This document shows positions 52,242 through 62,534 of a DNA stretch of 64,000 nucleotides, in pieces. This stretch comes from JANQJD01 sp965601685 (lineage in GTDB: Bacteria > Pseudomonadota > Alphaproteobacteria > Rhodospirillales > Rhodospirillaceae). Position 1 is the stretch's first letter; each line of letters begins with the position of its first letter. The position numbers and the translations under genes are program-made. Where the stretch lies: NCBI GenBank assembly GCA_965601685.1, contig CBFCWI010000002.1, positions 186,001-250,000 on the forward strand. Direction: 5' to 3'. The notes under the pieces were generated by a model. It had not been told where the DNA came from. It was given only the letters and a program-made list of their open reading frames with translations, and ran no database searches.

Positions 52242-53709
52242 GGCTACCCCTTTCGGATCGTTCGTGCACGTCTTTGGACGTCTCTGGATATATGCGCCAC
52301 AACAGGCCTACCCTGAACGGGCCCTTTTCACTTTCTGAAGGACGCTTTCGAAGCGCCTGAATGTGCCTGCTCATGGTTTTTTCTTAAAGAAGACAGAGAG
52401 TCCTAAATGTCATCTGGCACATTGATTCCCTACCTCTACAAATACAAAAAGCCCACACCCGCTGCTCCTGTCCACACCGGCATGCCCCACGCTTTCTGCT
52501 ATTGCAACAAGATCCCGATGACACTTCTGACAGTGCAGGGCAGTAGCTTTGTCGATCCACAAAGCCATGCGGGTAGTGCAAATGCCCACGCAAAGGCGAC
52601 AAGCTGCTACCGGAGGAGCACGCTGTCGTCTCTACTGTGATGAGTACAACCTGCCTATCAGTAGTAGGACAAGGCTTCAGTTCTGCTGTAGCACCTCTTC
52701 CAAAAGAAACAAGGCAGGAGAAGGCTGCTTCTAAGACGGGCACCTGTTCACTGGTGAAAGCAGGTTCGCACCGGAGTTCTGTATCCGGCGAATCTTCCAG
52801 TATGGTGTCCCGTCTCAAGCCACAGCTCTTGAGAGTACGGCACACCGTATCGTCATAAAATACAAGCCTCTTCTCAACGGCCATCTTCTGCACTTGGCTA
52901 CAGTGACACCCATAGCCGTGCCTCTTTGCAAGGCCGGCAATATGTTCATCAGAACTATATAGCACATGTTGTCTTGGTGGCTATCACACTGTCGGAAAAA
53001 CGCCCCCGGCGCGCGTGGCCACCCTGATCACAGGAGCACAGATCTTCATAGCAGTTGCGCCTGTTTCAATAGGTCTGCCTTTTAGGCGATCCCAGGATGA
53101 GAGTCAAAAATAAAGAGAGCAGCGGCTCTACAATCCATTGATTGCACAACATTTCGATACTACATCTTGATAAGCTTGATGGTTAAACTATCACGCAGTG
53201 CCCACATTCATCGTTGTTCTACGCGAGCTTGAGACAAGACAGCAGCGATTGCAAGACTATGACAACAGGCTCTGCCCTACCACGACTTCGGTAAGGGGCT
53301 ACCCATGTGACAAAAGTCGCATACAGGTCGCGTACAGCGAGCTTTGTGCTGCTGCATCATTCCCAGGCTCAACACTGAAGATTATACAACCTGTGCTAGT
53401 AAACTAGCGAGTCACTTTTTGAACAGTTGTGTATGAGATGTTAGAGAAATCTTCTACTACTGATTATCCTTCCTGTAGTTTCGCAAAGCGGGCATACCTA
53501 CCTAACTACTGGAACAGTCAGCGTGACCACTCACTACCGTACAAAAACACACTTCAGATGATAGTGTTCGAATCACATAGCAACACTGCACGCAAAAAAC
53601 ACATGACAAAAACGCAACATAATCGGGAAGAGATGAGCTACCCTACGCGCAGGCGTACCAGATGGAGGGTACAGTCGTCAGTGCCTGTGACAATTGAATA
53701 GAATAGCCT
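52242..53709. other. 1.47 kb stretch without a recognisable gene
   Basis: The longest gap in the window. The best frame (minus strand, 52384-52965) would give 193 residues with many cysteines and matches nothing I recognise; competing frames on both strands are of similar quality. In the minus strand another frame near 52480-52600 reads HCQKCHRDL, so a frameshifted cysteine-rich gene is conceivable. Bases 53100-53700 are AT-rich with no frame. A tRNA-like TTCGAAT at 53576 lacks a matching stem. I read the stretch as decayed sequence. Confidence 0.45.
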
Positions 53710-54186
53710 CTAAAATAGATACTTCACATATATAATTTCGTAAGCCTTCCCACCTCTTGGGGTCGTCACTTCCACAGTATCGCCTAGATACTTGCCTATC
53801 AGAGCTTTGCCGAGTGGTGAATGAATCGAGATCCGTCCCTGTTTGATGTTGGCCTCATGTGCGCCCACAATCATATAGGTCATTTCCTCATCTGTGTCCT
53901 CGTCAGCCAGCGTTACGGTAGCACCAAAGCGGACCTGGTTGCCCGACATCTTTGTGATATCAATGACTTCTGCCCGGCTAATGATATCTTCAATCTCTGA
54001 GATACGGCCCTCGATAAAGCTCTGCCGTTCTCTAGCCGTGTGATACTCCGCATTCTCTGACAGATCTCCATGTTCCCGCGCTTCCGCAATGGCACGAATG
54101 ACGTCAGGTCGATCAACGATCTTGAGTCTTTTCAGCTCGTTTTCCAAGGCAGCAAATCCCACTGGAGTCATCGGGATCTTTTCCAT
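53710..54186 (-). CDS. greA: Transcription elongation factor GreA
   Basis: Rescues backtracked RNA polymerase by stimulating transcript cleavage. It has 158 residues, full length. The N-terminal coiled coil carries the acidic tip in EAREHGDLSENAEYHTARERQ-type sequence (about 34-54) with the catalytic Asp and Glu; the C-terminal domain has ISIHSPLGKALIGKYLGD. carB-greA is a standard alphaproteobacterial order, and greA follows carB by 78 bases on the same strand. Confidence 0.96.
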   Translation of the reverse strand: MEKIPMTPVGFAALENELKRLKIVDRPDVIRAIAEAREHGDLSENAEYHTARERQSFIEGRISEIEDIISRAEVIDITKMSGNQVRFGATVTLADEDTDEEMTYMIVGAHEANIKQGRISIHSPLGKALIGKYLGDTVEVTTPRGGKAYEIIYVKYLF

Positions 54187-54264
54187 TGGTCACAACCCTG
54201 TGTATCAGCAGGGCATCCAGCATACACCGGATTCTCCACCCAGCCCTGAATGCTCCTCATCTCA

Positions 54265-57200
54265 TCAAGAGGAAAAATCGAAATATGCTTGTAAGGGCGT
54301 TACATCAAGTGCTCCCCTTTTCAAGGCCTCAATACCCTCAACTGCGGCGCGTGCACCTGTCATCGTTGTATAATATGGAAGATTATGAGTCAAGGCCGTT
54401 CGCCGGATTGAGAAGCTATCTGCTAGGGACATATCACCTTCAGTTGTATTAATAACGAGATGAACGTCTTTTGAGAGCATAGCATCCACACAGTGAGGAC
54501 GACCTTCCAATACCTTGTTCAGCACTGTCACTTCCAACCCTCGTTCCTGCAAATAACGGGCTGTGCCACGGGTACCGGCCAGCTTGAAACCAAGGCTGGT
54601 CAGGTGCCGAGCCAATTCCGCTAGCTCTTGTTTGTCACGATCCTTAACCGATAGGAACACCGTCCCGCGGGTAGGGAGGTGCGTACCAGCCCCAAGCTGG
54701 CTTTTGGCGAAGGCACGCCGGAAATCTACGTCGATGCCCATAACCTCGCCTGTAGACTTCATCTCAGGGCCAAGAACAATATCTACGTTTGGGAAACGGG
54801 CAAAGGGAAATACCGCCTCCTTAACTGCGACGTGAGTCAATTGCCTCGCCGCTAGGCCGAATGCAAGCAGAGATTCCCCTGCCATGATCCGGGCCGCAAT
54901 CTTGGCCATGGGCACACCTGTAGCCTTGGCCACAAACGGGACCGTCCGACTAGCTCGTGGATTGAGTTCCAGCACGTATAATACGTTCTCCTTGATAGCA
55001 AACTGCACATTCATAAGACCCACAACCTGTAGTTCTGTTGCCAGCAGCCTGGCCTGCCGCTCAATCTCGTTGATCATAGCCGGGGCCAGTGTATGCGGCG
55101 GTAGGACGCATGCTGAGTCGCCTGAATGGATGCCAGCCTCCTCGATGTGCTGCATGATCCCAGCTATGTAAACGCTCTGACCATCCGCAAGAGCATCTAC
55201 GTCTACCTCAATGGCATTTTCCAAATAGTGGTCAATCAGCACCGGCTCGTCTCCGGATGCTTTCACCGCATGGGTCATATAGTCGTTGAGAGCTTCTTCG
55301 CCATAGACAATACGCATTGCCCGCCCGCCTAGTACATAGGAGGGTCGCAGCACAACTGGGTAGCCAATGTGTGTGGCAACGACCCGGGCTTCTGTGATGG
55401 AGCGAGCGACGCCATTGGCCGGCTGGCGTAGACCCAGTCTGTGCAAGAGCGCCTGAAATCTTTCACGATCCTCTGCCAGATCAATAGCCTCAGGCGATGT
55501 ACCGAGAATGGGGATTCCAACTTTTGTGAGCATCTGTGACAACTTGAGTGGTGTTTGACCACCTAACTGAACAATCACACCAAGTAACTGACCTTTACAC
55601 TGCTCACGTCGCACCAGAGCAATGACGTCCTCTGTGGTTAGTGGCTCGAAATATAAACGGTCTGAAGTATCATAGTCTGTGGAGACAGTCTCTGGATTGC
55701 AGTTCACCATAATTGTCTCCCACCCAGCCTCCCGCAAGGCAAAGGCAGCATGACAACAGCAGTAGTCGAACTCTATACCTTGACCAATCCGGTTCGGCCC
55801 TCCTCCCAGAATAATGACTTTGCCGCGATCACTTGGATCAGCCTCGCATTCTACTGGGGAAACGCCGTCACCTTCGTAGCAGGAATACACGTAAGGTGTA
55901 CGTGAGCGGAACTCCGCTCCACAAGTATCAACGCGCTTGTAAACAGGATGGATCTCTAGTGCCTCGCGCTGAAAGACTACTTCTGCACATGTCTGACCTG
56001 ACAGTTCTGCCAGCCGTTGATCCGAGAACCCCATTGCCTTCAAGCGCCGTAGATTGGTCGCGTCTTTTGGTAATCCGTTTGCTCGCACCCAGGATTCTGC
56101 CACGACAATGCCCTGTATTTGTTCTAGAAACCATGGATCATAGTGACAACGGGCATAAATCTCAGCCACATCTAGTCCGTGGCGAAAAGCCTGAGCAATC
56201 ACTAGCAGCCGATCGGGTCGTGGTTGAGACAGGGCAGCGATGATAGCATCTTTCGGATCAGCAGCAGAAACACCAGGAATCTCGATCTCATTTAAGCCTG
56301 TTAGGCCAGTTTCGAGACTACGCAGGGCCTTTTGTAAACTCTCTGGAAAGGTGCGACCAATAGCCATGACTTCCCCTACTGATTTCATAGAAGTAGTCAG
56401 TAGGGGTTCTGTATCGGGGAACTTCTCAAAGGTAAAACGCGGTATTTTGGTAACTATATAGTCCATTGTGGGCTCAAAAGAGGCAGGCGTGACCCCAGTG
56501 ATATCGTTCATTAGTTCGTCTAGATTGTAACCAACAGCGAGCTTAGCCGCTACTTTGGCAATGGGAAAGCCAGTCGCCTTCGATGCTAGAGCAGAAGAAC
56601 GCGACACACGCGGGTTCATCTCAATCACGACCATGCGGCCGGTCTCCGGATTTACCGCGAACTGGACGTTAGAGCCCCCAGTATCTACCCCGATCTCTCG
56701 CAGGCAGGCGATAGAGGCGCTACGCATCAGCTGATATTCCTTATCAGTTAGTGTTAACGCGGGGGCTATGGTAATCGAATCGCCTGTGTGAATTCCCATT
56801 GGATCCACGTTCTCAATCGAACAGACAACTATACAGTTGTCGTTACCGTCTCGCACAACCTCCATTTCATATTCTTTCCAGCCGAGCACGGACTCCTCCA
56901 CAAGCACCTCCTGTACAGGAGATGCGGCCAGTCCACCAGCTATGAGTTGATCGAACTCAGCAGTATTGTAGGCTATACCACCGCCGGTCCCAGCCAGGGT
57001 AAAAGAGGGGCGGATGATAGCCGGGAGGCCGGTGTCAACCAAAGCAGCACGGGCCTCTTCCAAGGACTGTGCTAAACGGCTCTTGGGGGACTCTAAACCA
57101 ATTCCGTCCATCGCCTCACGGAAAAGCTGGCGATTCTCTGCCCTAGCGATCACTTCACGGCGGGCACCGATCATCTGCACACTAGACCGCTCTAGTGTCC

Positions 57201-57516
57201 CATCATGAGCAAGCGCCATAGCGGTGTTCAAGGCCGTCTGCCCTCCCATAGTTGGCAACAGCGCATCAGGGCGTTCCCGCGCAATGATGCGAGCCACAAC
57301 TTGTGGTGTAATAGGCTCAATGTAAGTGACATCTGCCATGTTCGGATCTGTCATGATGGTAGCTGGATTGGAATTCACGAGGATGATCCGGTACCCCTCC
57401 TGGCGCAGAGCCTTGCAAGCCTGCGTCCCCGAGTAATCGAACTCACAGGCCTGGCCGATCACGATGGGGCCGGCCCCAATGATCATGATGGCATGGATGT
57501 CAGCGCGTTTTGGCAT
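54265..57516 (-). CDS. carB: Carbamoyl-phosphate synthase, large subunit
   Basis: Makes carbamoyl phosphate from bicarbonate, ammonia and two ATP, feeding arginine (through ArgF) and pyrimidines. It has 1083 residues from ATG 57516 (MPKRADIHAIMIIGAGPIVI). Both ATP-grasp halves are intact: GQACEFDYSGTQACKAL and TMGGQTALN in the first, ILGGGPNRIGQGIEFDYCC and LGGQTPLKLS in the second. The C-terminal allosteric domain closes with TRGTARYLQERG and the MTGARAAVEGIEALKRG region. carA, nearly always directly upstream, is missing; the 597 bases before carB hold no gene. Confidence 0.97.
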   Translation of the reverse strand: MPKRADIHAIMIIGAGPIVIGQACEFDYSGTQACKALRQEGYRIILVNSNPATIMTDPNMADVTYIEPITPQVVARIIARERPDALLPTMGGQTALNTAMALAHDGTLERSSVQMIGARREVIARAENRQLFREAMDGIGLESPKSRLAQSLEEARAALVDTGLPAIIRPSFTLAGTGGGIAYNTAEFDQLIAGGLAASPVQEVLVEESVLGWKEYEMEVVRDGNDNCIVVCSIENVDPMGIHTGDSITIAPALTLTDKEYQLMRSASIACLREIGVDTGGSNVQFAVNPETGRMVVIEMNPRVSRSSALASKATGFPIAKVAAKLAVGYNLDELMNDITGVTPASFEPTMDYIVTKIPRFTFEKFPDTEPLLTTSMKSVGEVMAIGRTFPESLQKALRSLETGLTGLNEIEIPGVSAADPKDAIIAALSQPRPDRLLVIAQAFRHGLDVAEIYARCHYDPWFLEQIQGIVVAESWVRANGLPKDATNLRRLKAMGFSDQRLAELSGQTCAEVVFQREALEIHPVYKRVDTCGAEFRSRTPYVYSCYEGDGVSPVECEADPSDRGKVIILGGGPNRIGQGIEFDYCCCHAAFALREAGWETIMVNCNPETVSTDYDTSDRLYFEPLTTEDVIALVRREQCKGQLLGVIVQLGGQTPLKLSQMLTKVGIPILGTSPEAIDLAEDRERFQALLHRLGLRQPANGVARSITEARVVATHIGYPVVLRPSYVLGGRAMRIVYGEEALNDYMTHAVKASGDEPVLIDHYLENAIEVDVDALADGQSVYIAGIMQHIEEAGIHSGDSACVLPPHTLAPAMINEIERQARLLATELQVVGLMNVQFAIKENVLYVLELNPRASRTVPFVAKATGVPMAKIAARIMAGESLLAFGLAARQLTHVAVKEAVFPFARFPNVDIVLGPEMKSTGEVMGIDVDFRRAFAKSQLGAGTHLPTRGTVFLSVKDRDKQELAELARHLTSLGFKLAGTRGTARYLQERGLEVTVLNKVLEGRPHCVDAMLSKDVHLVINTTEGDMSLADSFSIRRTALTHNLPYYTTMTGARAAVEGIEALKRGALDVTPLQAYFDFSS

Positions 57517-58113
57517 AAAGGCAAGATCAGATCGCAAGATGGGAAAAGGTGCCAGGTTGCAGCGAAGAAGTCTATCATCAACACAGTCAGAAAGCCACAG
57601 AAACTGTCACAGTCTGCTTCCTGTGAGCTATGCCACTAAACGAGACATGTCTCAGAATTTCTGTACAATACCCTGTAACTTAATATCTTTTCTGTCTTCT
57701 TACAAGAAGAAAGAACATTCTTATTACATCAGAAGATATTATAAAAAACACCAAATCTCGTATTCTGATATTTATGAAAAGAGTAATGAGTATTTTAATG
57801 TTATGCTCAATGTGGCGCTTTCGCTCTCTCTCATGCTTGTCCAAGCTGCCTGCCTGTTTTTGACACTACACTGCAATCTGGCAAGGAGTACATGAGCGCA
57901 TGCCTACCAACAAGGCTGAGCCAGAATGTACGAAAGACACGTGCTCTGGCGCGCCGTGACTGTTCCTCAGGAGTCTGAGGCTTCAGGCACGCTCAGCCAG
58001 TACAAGCCGCTCTTGCCGGGAGGCATGCAGCCTCCTTTACCGGAAAAACACGTAACAGTAGATAAATTGCAAAAATCTCTTGAAAAAAGCTTGTAACCCT
58101 TCGGTATAGGGCC
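57517..58113. other. Intergenic stretch upstream of carB where carA is expected
   Basis: About 600 bases with no gene and an AT-rich core (57650-57800). No carA remnant can be read. The hairpin GGAGGC-atgca-GCCTCC at 58020-58036 could stop transcription but lacks a T-run. Confidence 0.45.
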
Positions 58114-58428
58114 TTAGCTCTGGGTATCTCTGTTGATGGTTGCATCCAGAATATTGATCTCCTTTGCTAGATATATGTCGTGTTCTGTCACACCTCCTAA
58201 AGAATGGGTGGTCAGTGTGATATCAACTTTATTATAAACATTACGCCACTCAGGATGGTGATTCACTTTCTCTGCAATCAATGCGACGCTTGTCATGAAG
58301 CCAAAGGCTTGTCTAAAATCGTTGAACACAAACGTCTTGCAAAGAGCATTCTCCACCTCTTTCCATCCTACAAGCCTCGCCAAGGCCTCTCGCCGCGCTA
58401 TAGGAGTCAATATTGACATTTCTGACAT
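58114..58428 (-). CDS. phhB: 4a-hydroxytetrahydrobiopterin dehydratase
   Basis: Pterin-4a-carbinolamine dehydratase (PCD/DCoH) of 104 residues, which recycles pterin cofactor after aromatic hydroxylation. The active-site EKVNHHPEWRNVYNKVDITLTTH (about 53-75) is perfectly conserved. GGAG lies 7 bases before the ATG. No phenylalanine hydroxylase is in the window, so the cofactor partner, if any, is elsewhere. Confidence 0.93.
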   Translation of the reverse strand: MSEMSILTPIARREALARLVGWKEVENALCKTFVFNDFRQAFGFMTSVALIAEKVNHHPEWRNVYNKVDITLTTHSLGGVTEHDIYLAKEINILDATINRDTQS

Positions 58429-58978
58429 GGCTTTCTCCCAGAAGATTTGCCTTGATTCTGAATCAGTCCCACCAGAGCAGAGTCTCTCGCTCCTCTACGT
58501 TGACTTTTCCCAAGAATGGAGTTGCACGCTGCGATGATATGCTCTCGATGAGACAGACGCTATCAGTATCCCCCCAGGGCTTCAGCCGCTCTGAGTCATC
58601 GCGATTGCGTATTAGCGCGACAGAGAGGCCACCAAGAAAATCCTGCGATTCGTTAAGTCTTCATCAGTTCATATTTTTCTTCCTATAAAGGCAAGGGATT
58701 GAGCGAGTGTTGACACTGCCGCAGAGCTTGTCTTCCGTGATTCTCAGAGAGAACGTTCTCTTATTAACCTCGAGGAGAGTGAAATGTTGCTTGAATGCTC
58801 TCAAATATCTGCACGAGATGGTTAATTCTTCGCTGCGCTACAAATAGATAAGGTGATGTCATTTGATCGAAAAAAGCTCTATTGTAAGGATTGTGCGAGT
58901 TCACAGTCTGATCGTCTCTACTGGTGGATCAAAAGGCTTCAGCACACGCTGCCGGATTCTGTAAAACGCCTTGTTATC
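58429..58978. other. Upstream region of the Lon-related protease
   Basis: The region contains a perfect 14-bp palindrome (58748-58761) and the nested pair GATTC/GAATC near 58453. TTGACA at 58710 has no matching -10 box. The protease frame stays open back to 58853, but its first 42 codons do not resemble the family. Confidence 0.4.
58748..58761 (+). promoter_or_regulatory. Perfect 14-bp palindrome upstream of the protease gene
   Basis: AGAGAACGTTCTCT reads the same on both strands. It lies about 100 bases before the open frame of the Lon-related protease and could be an operator. It does not match the alphaproteobacterial LexA direct repeat GTTC-N7-GTTC. Confidence 0.4.
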
Positions 58979-61444
58979 ATGAGTGCAGAGAGAGAGTCTC
59001 CTTCCATGACCGTTGACCCGCTACCCGCGGCCCTTCTCTATACGCCTTGCGAGCCACATGACCTGCCATTCACGACAACTGAGGCACTAGATGATCTAGA
59101 TGAAGCTGTAGGTCAGGAACGGGCCGTAGCCGCCGTACGATTTGGTATCGGCATCCGTCCTGAAGGATTCAACCTTTATTGCCTGGGGCCCAAGGGTACT
59201 GGTAAAGCGAGTCTCATCCTGCAATATTTGAATCAGATAGCGGCTAAACAGCCTTTAGCTGATGATTGGTGCTATGTACAAAACTTTCACGATTATCATC
59301 AGCCGCATGCCTTGCGTTTGCCTGCAGGGCGAGCCATGTCCTTCCGCCAGGACATGAAGCACTTCATTGAGGAGCTTCAGGTAGTATTGCCATCTACATT
59401 CGCAAATAATGAATTTAATACTCGTCAAAAAAGTATTCATGATAATATGAAAAGAAGACACGAGCGGGTATTTTCTGAGTTTCAGCAAAAGGTAGAGAGA
59501 ACCGGATTCTCTCTACTGCAGACCCCAGCAGGACGGACTCTGGCGCCTGTAAAAGAGGGGAACGTGTTGACACCAGAGGATTTAAGCGGTCTACCAGCAA
59601 ACGAGCAGGTCACGCTTAAACAAAAAATGGCAAGCCTGCAGACTGAGCTTGAAACCATCCTGCGTCAAATCCCGCGCTGGGAACATGAAACCCGCGAGGC
59701 AATACAAACCCTGGTACAAGAGCTTGCTCATGACACAGTTGATCCTCTCATCGATCGTCTGAAAAGAGTTTATGCGGACATTCCAGCTGTCGCTCGCTAT
59801 CTGGACGATGTGCACAGGAATGTCATCGATAATGTTGGCGACTTCATCCTCGCTAAGGAAGGCGCTGCTCAAGATAGTCATGGCGCTCCACAGTTCTCTG
59901 GCGTGAGCCGCGCTGAGTCAGCGGCAGCCTTGCGTCGCTTCCAGGTCAATGTACTTGTATTTAGAGAAGGAGAAAGTGGGGCACCGGTCGTATTTGTAGA
60001 TCACCCGACTCACTCTAATCTTCTAGGTAGCATTGAATATCTGCAACAATTCGGTGCTCTTTTAACGGATTTTAGCCTTATTAAGGAAGGAGCCCTACAT
60101 CGCGCCAATGGCGGCTATTTGATCCTTCAAGCTCGCAAGCTCCTTTCACAACCGTTCGCCTGGGAAGATCTCAAACGGGCCTTGCGCGCGCGGGAAATCA
60201 GGATTGAAAATCCTCGAGCAGCGTGGGGGGTCGCAGCCCCAACACTACGACCTGAGCCGATTCCACTGTCTGTCAAGGTGGTTTTGATTGGGGAACCGTT
60301 AATCTATTATCTTCTCTCCCATCACGATCCAGACTTCAGCGAACTATTCAAGGTTGCGGCCGATTTTGACGATCGCACGGAACGCACTCCAGAGACGGTC
60401 TTCGCCTACGCCCGTCTGTTAGCCGCCCTGGCACGACGCGAGAAATTACGCCCGCTGCATCGAGACGCTGTCGCGCGTATTATAGAGCACGCTGCGCGGC
60501 TAGCTGAGGATAGAGGGAAGCTCTCCACGCATATGGCGAGTATAACGGACCTAACACGGGAAGCAGATTATTGGGCCGGTCAGAGTGGGGTAGATCTCAT
60601 CAGCTGTGCTCATGTGCAACAAGCTGTTGACGCTCGGATTAGCCGTCAGGATCGAATCCACGTTCACGTCCGCGAGGAAATCCTCCACGAGACTGTGCTG
60701 GTTGATACCGCTGGAGCTGTAGTTGGGCAAATCAATGGTCTGTCAGTCTTTGAACTGGGGCAGCTGACCTTCGGCGCACCTAGCCGTATTACCTGTCGCG
60801 TGCGCATGGGTAAGGGAGAGGTTGTGGATATAGAACGTGAGGTTGAATTAGGTGGACCACTTCACAGCAAGGGCGTGCTCATCCTAGTTTCGTTCCTAGC
60901 CGCTCGGTTTGCTGTCGACATGCCTTTGTCACTATCCGCTACTCTGGTTTTCGAGCAATCTTATGGTGGCGTGGAGGGGGACTCTGCTTCCTCAACAGAA
61001 CTGTATGCTCTCCTGTCAGCACTAGCTGAAGTACCGATTCGCCAAGACCTGGCTGTGACGGGATCAGTGAACCAGCTTGGCCAGGTTCAAGCCATTGGAA
61101 GTGTCAACGAAAAGATTGAGGGCTTTTTCCATATCTGCCAAGCGCGCGGACTGACCTGTAAGCAGGGTGTGCTCATCCCACGTGCTAACGTCCGACATCT
61201 GATGCTGCGGACGGAAGTGCGGGAAGCAGCTGCAGCTGGTCTGTTTCACATCTATCCGATTACCCATGTCGATGAGGGAATCGCTCTTCTAACCGGTTGG
61301 CCAACAGGAGATCGGAATGAGAGCGGTACCTATCCTGTTGGATCCATTAATCGCAAGGTAGCAGCGCGTCTCAAAGACTTTGCGGCACGGACCTACCGTT
61401 TCTCTGAAACAGGAGCAGCCAGCAGTGGCTACCGGCGCGCATAG
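58979..61444 (+). CDS. Lon-related ATP-dependent protease (AAA_32, YcbZ-like)
   Basis: An 821-residue AAA+ protease of the LonH/YcbZ group, fused ATPase and Lon proteolytic domains. Walker A is GPKGTGKAS at 70-78. A long helical insert fills about 130-260. Walker-B/sensor sequence is around LTDFSLIKEGALHRANGGYLILQ (about 360). The serine-lysine dyad is Ser669 in EGDSASSTEL and Lys712 in SVNEKIEGFF. The frame extends upstream to a GTG at 58853; I favour the ATG at 58979, or MTVDPLPAAL ten codons later, since family members begin here. It acts in cytoplasmic protein quality control. Confidence 0.9.
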   Translation: MSAERESPSMTVDPLPAALLYTPCEPHDLPFTTTEALDDLDEAVGQERAVAAVRFGIGIRPEGFNLYCLGPKGTGKASLILQYLNQIAAKQPLADDWCYVQNFHDYHQPHALRLPAGRAMSFRQDMKHFIEELQVVLPSTFANNEFNTRQKSIHDNMKRRHERVFSEFQQKVERTGFSLLQTPAGRTLAPVKEGNVLTPEDLSGLPANEQVTLKQKMASLQTELETILRQIPRWEHETREAIQTLVQELAHDTVDPLIDRLKRVYADIPAVARYLDDVHRNVIDNVGDFILAKEGAAQDSHGAPQFSGVSRAESAAALRRFQVNVLVFREGESGAPVVFVDHPTHSNLLGSIEYLQQFGALLTDFSLIKEGALHRANGGYLILQARKLLSQPFAWEDLKRALRAREIRIENPRAAWGVAAPTLRPEPIPLSVKVVLIGEPLIYYLLSHHDPDFSELFKVAADFDDRTERTPETVFAYARLLAALARREKLRPLHRDAVARIIEHAARLAEDRGKLSTHMASITDLTREADYWAGQSGVDLISCAHVQQAVDARISRQDRIHVHVREEILHETVLVDTAGAVVGQINGLSVFELGQLTFGAPSRITCRVRMGKGEVVDIEREVELGGPLHSKGVLILVSFLAARFAVDMPLSLSATLVFEQSYGGVEGDSASSTELYALLSALAEVPIRQDLAVTGSVNQLGQVQAIGSVNEKIEGFFHICQARGLTCKQGVLIPRANVRHLMLRTEVREAAAAGLFHIYPITHVDEGIALLTGWPTGDRNESGTYPVGSINRKVAARLKDFAARTYRFSETGAASSGYRRA

Positions 61445-61544
61445 GGATGCTCCAGGATAAGGTCGTGTTTCTTATCGCTCTTTGACACTCCCAGAACTAG
61501 CCGCAAAGTACTACTTTTGAGTGAGTTTGTGTTAGTCAAAATCG

Positions 61545-62534
61545 TCATATATGGCCTCCTGTGGTGAGGATAACCTTGCCAATCGCACTACGTTCCAACA
61601 GTGTCTCAATAGCGCGGCTCGCTTCTGCTAAGTCCAAGGTACAGCAGATATGAGGGCGCAGGAGACCGGCTACAAACCATGCAAGCAATTCTGCAAAAGA
61701 AGTGCGCACACCTGCAGGATCTAAAATGCGGTAGGCGTTGAAGCTGAAGCCCATACAGGACACATTCTTCACCATCAGGATATTAGCTGGAATCTGTGGT
61801 ACTTGACCGGAGGCGAATCCTACGACCAAAAGACGGCCATTTGGAGCGAGAGCCCGTAGCGAAGAGTTGGTGATCTCCCCACCTACAGGGTCGTAGATCA
61901 CATTTGCACCATGGCCCCCAGTCAGGGCTCTGACCTGTTCGCGCACGTTGCCATATCTGTAGTCGACTAGGTGATGGGCACCCCGTTCTGCGGCAATGGC
62001 TAGCTTCTCTGCTGTACTGGAAGTGGCAATAACAGTGGCGCCCATAAGGTTGCCGCACTCAACTGCTGTTAATCCTACGCCACCAGCGGCCCCGTGTACC
62101 ACAAGAACTTCCTCATGCTGAAGTTGTGCTCGCACTTTAAGCCCGTAATGTGAAGTCCCGTAGGCGATGGGAAAGCCTGCTGCTTGAATGAAATTCATGG
62201 CATCTGGTAGCCTGAACACGTCTGAAGCCTGCGCCACGCATTCCTCAGCAAAACCGCCGCTTCGTGTCATAGCCATAACCCGATCCCCTACTCTACAGGG
62301 AGCGGCAGTTGCTTTGATCTCGGTAACTACCCCTGCAACTTCGAAGCCGGGGACAAAGGGAGGCTCAATTTTTTCCTGATAGCGCCCTTGGAGAATGAGA
62401 CTATCAGCAAAATTGACTCCTGCTGCATGAACGGCAATCCGCACACACCCCTCCGGCAGAACTGGGGGTGGCAGTTCCTCTAGTACTAAATCCCTGTGAT
62501 CGCGGCACGAAGCACGGCAAACAACAGCACGCAT
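61545..62534 (-). CDS. NADPH:quinone oxidoreductase / zinc-free alcohol-dehydrogenase family
   Basis: A 329-residue MDR-superfamily oxidoreductase. The N-terminal GroES-like domain has VHAAGVNFADSLILQGRYQ and FVPGFEVAGVV; the nucleotide-binding loop is VVHGAAGGVGLTAVECG (about 142-158). Zinc ligands are absent, as in quinone oxidoreductases. It is typical of the alphaproteobacterial NADPH:quinone reductase (QOR) group and its physiological substrate is not known. It converges with the protease gene, 100 bases apart. Confidence 0.88.
   Translation of the reverse strand: MRAVVCRASCRDHRDLVLEELPPPVLPEGCVRIAVHAAGVNFADSLILQGRYQEKIEPPFVPGFEVAGVVTEIKATAAPCRVGDRVMAMTRSGGFAEECVAQASDVFRLPDAMNFIQAAGFPIAYGTSHYGLKVRAQLQHEEVLVVHGAAGGVGLTAVECGNLMGATVIATSSTAEKLAIAAERGAHHLVDYRYGNVREQVRALTGGHGANVIYDPVGGEITNSSLRALAPNGRLLVVGFASGQVPQIPANILMVKNVSCMGFSFNAYRILDPAGVRTSFAELLAWFVAGLLRPHICCTLDLAEASRAIETLLERSAIGKVILTTGGHI

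Noticed and set aside
53555..53600. TTCGAAT resembling a tRNA T-loop
   Set aside because: The flanking bases pair at only three of five positions and no acceptor or anticodon stem can be built.
58710..58738. TTGACA as a -35 box before the Lon-related protease
   Set aside because: The sequence at the -10 position (TTCCGT) does not fit.
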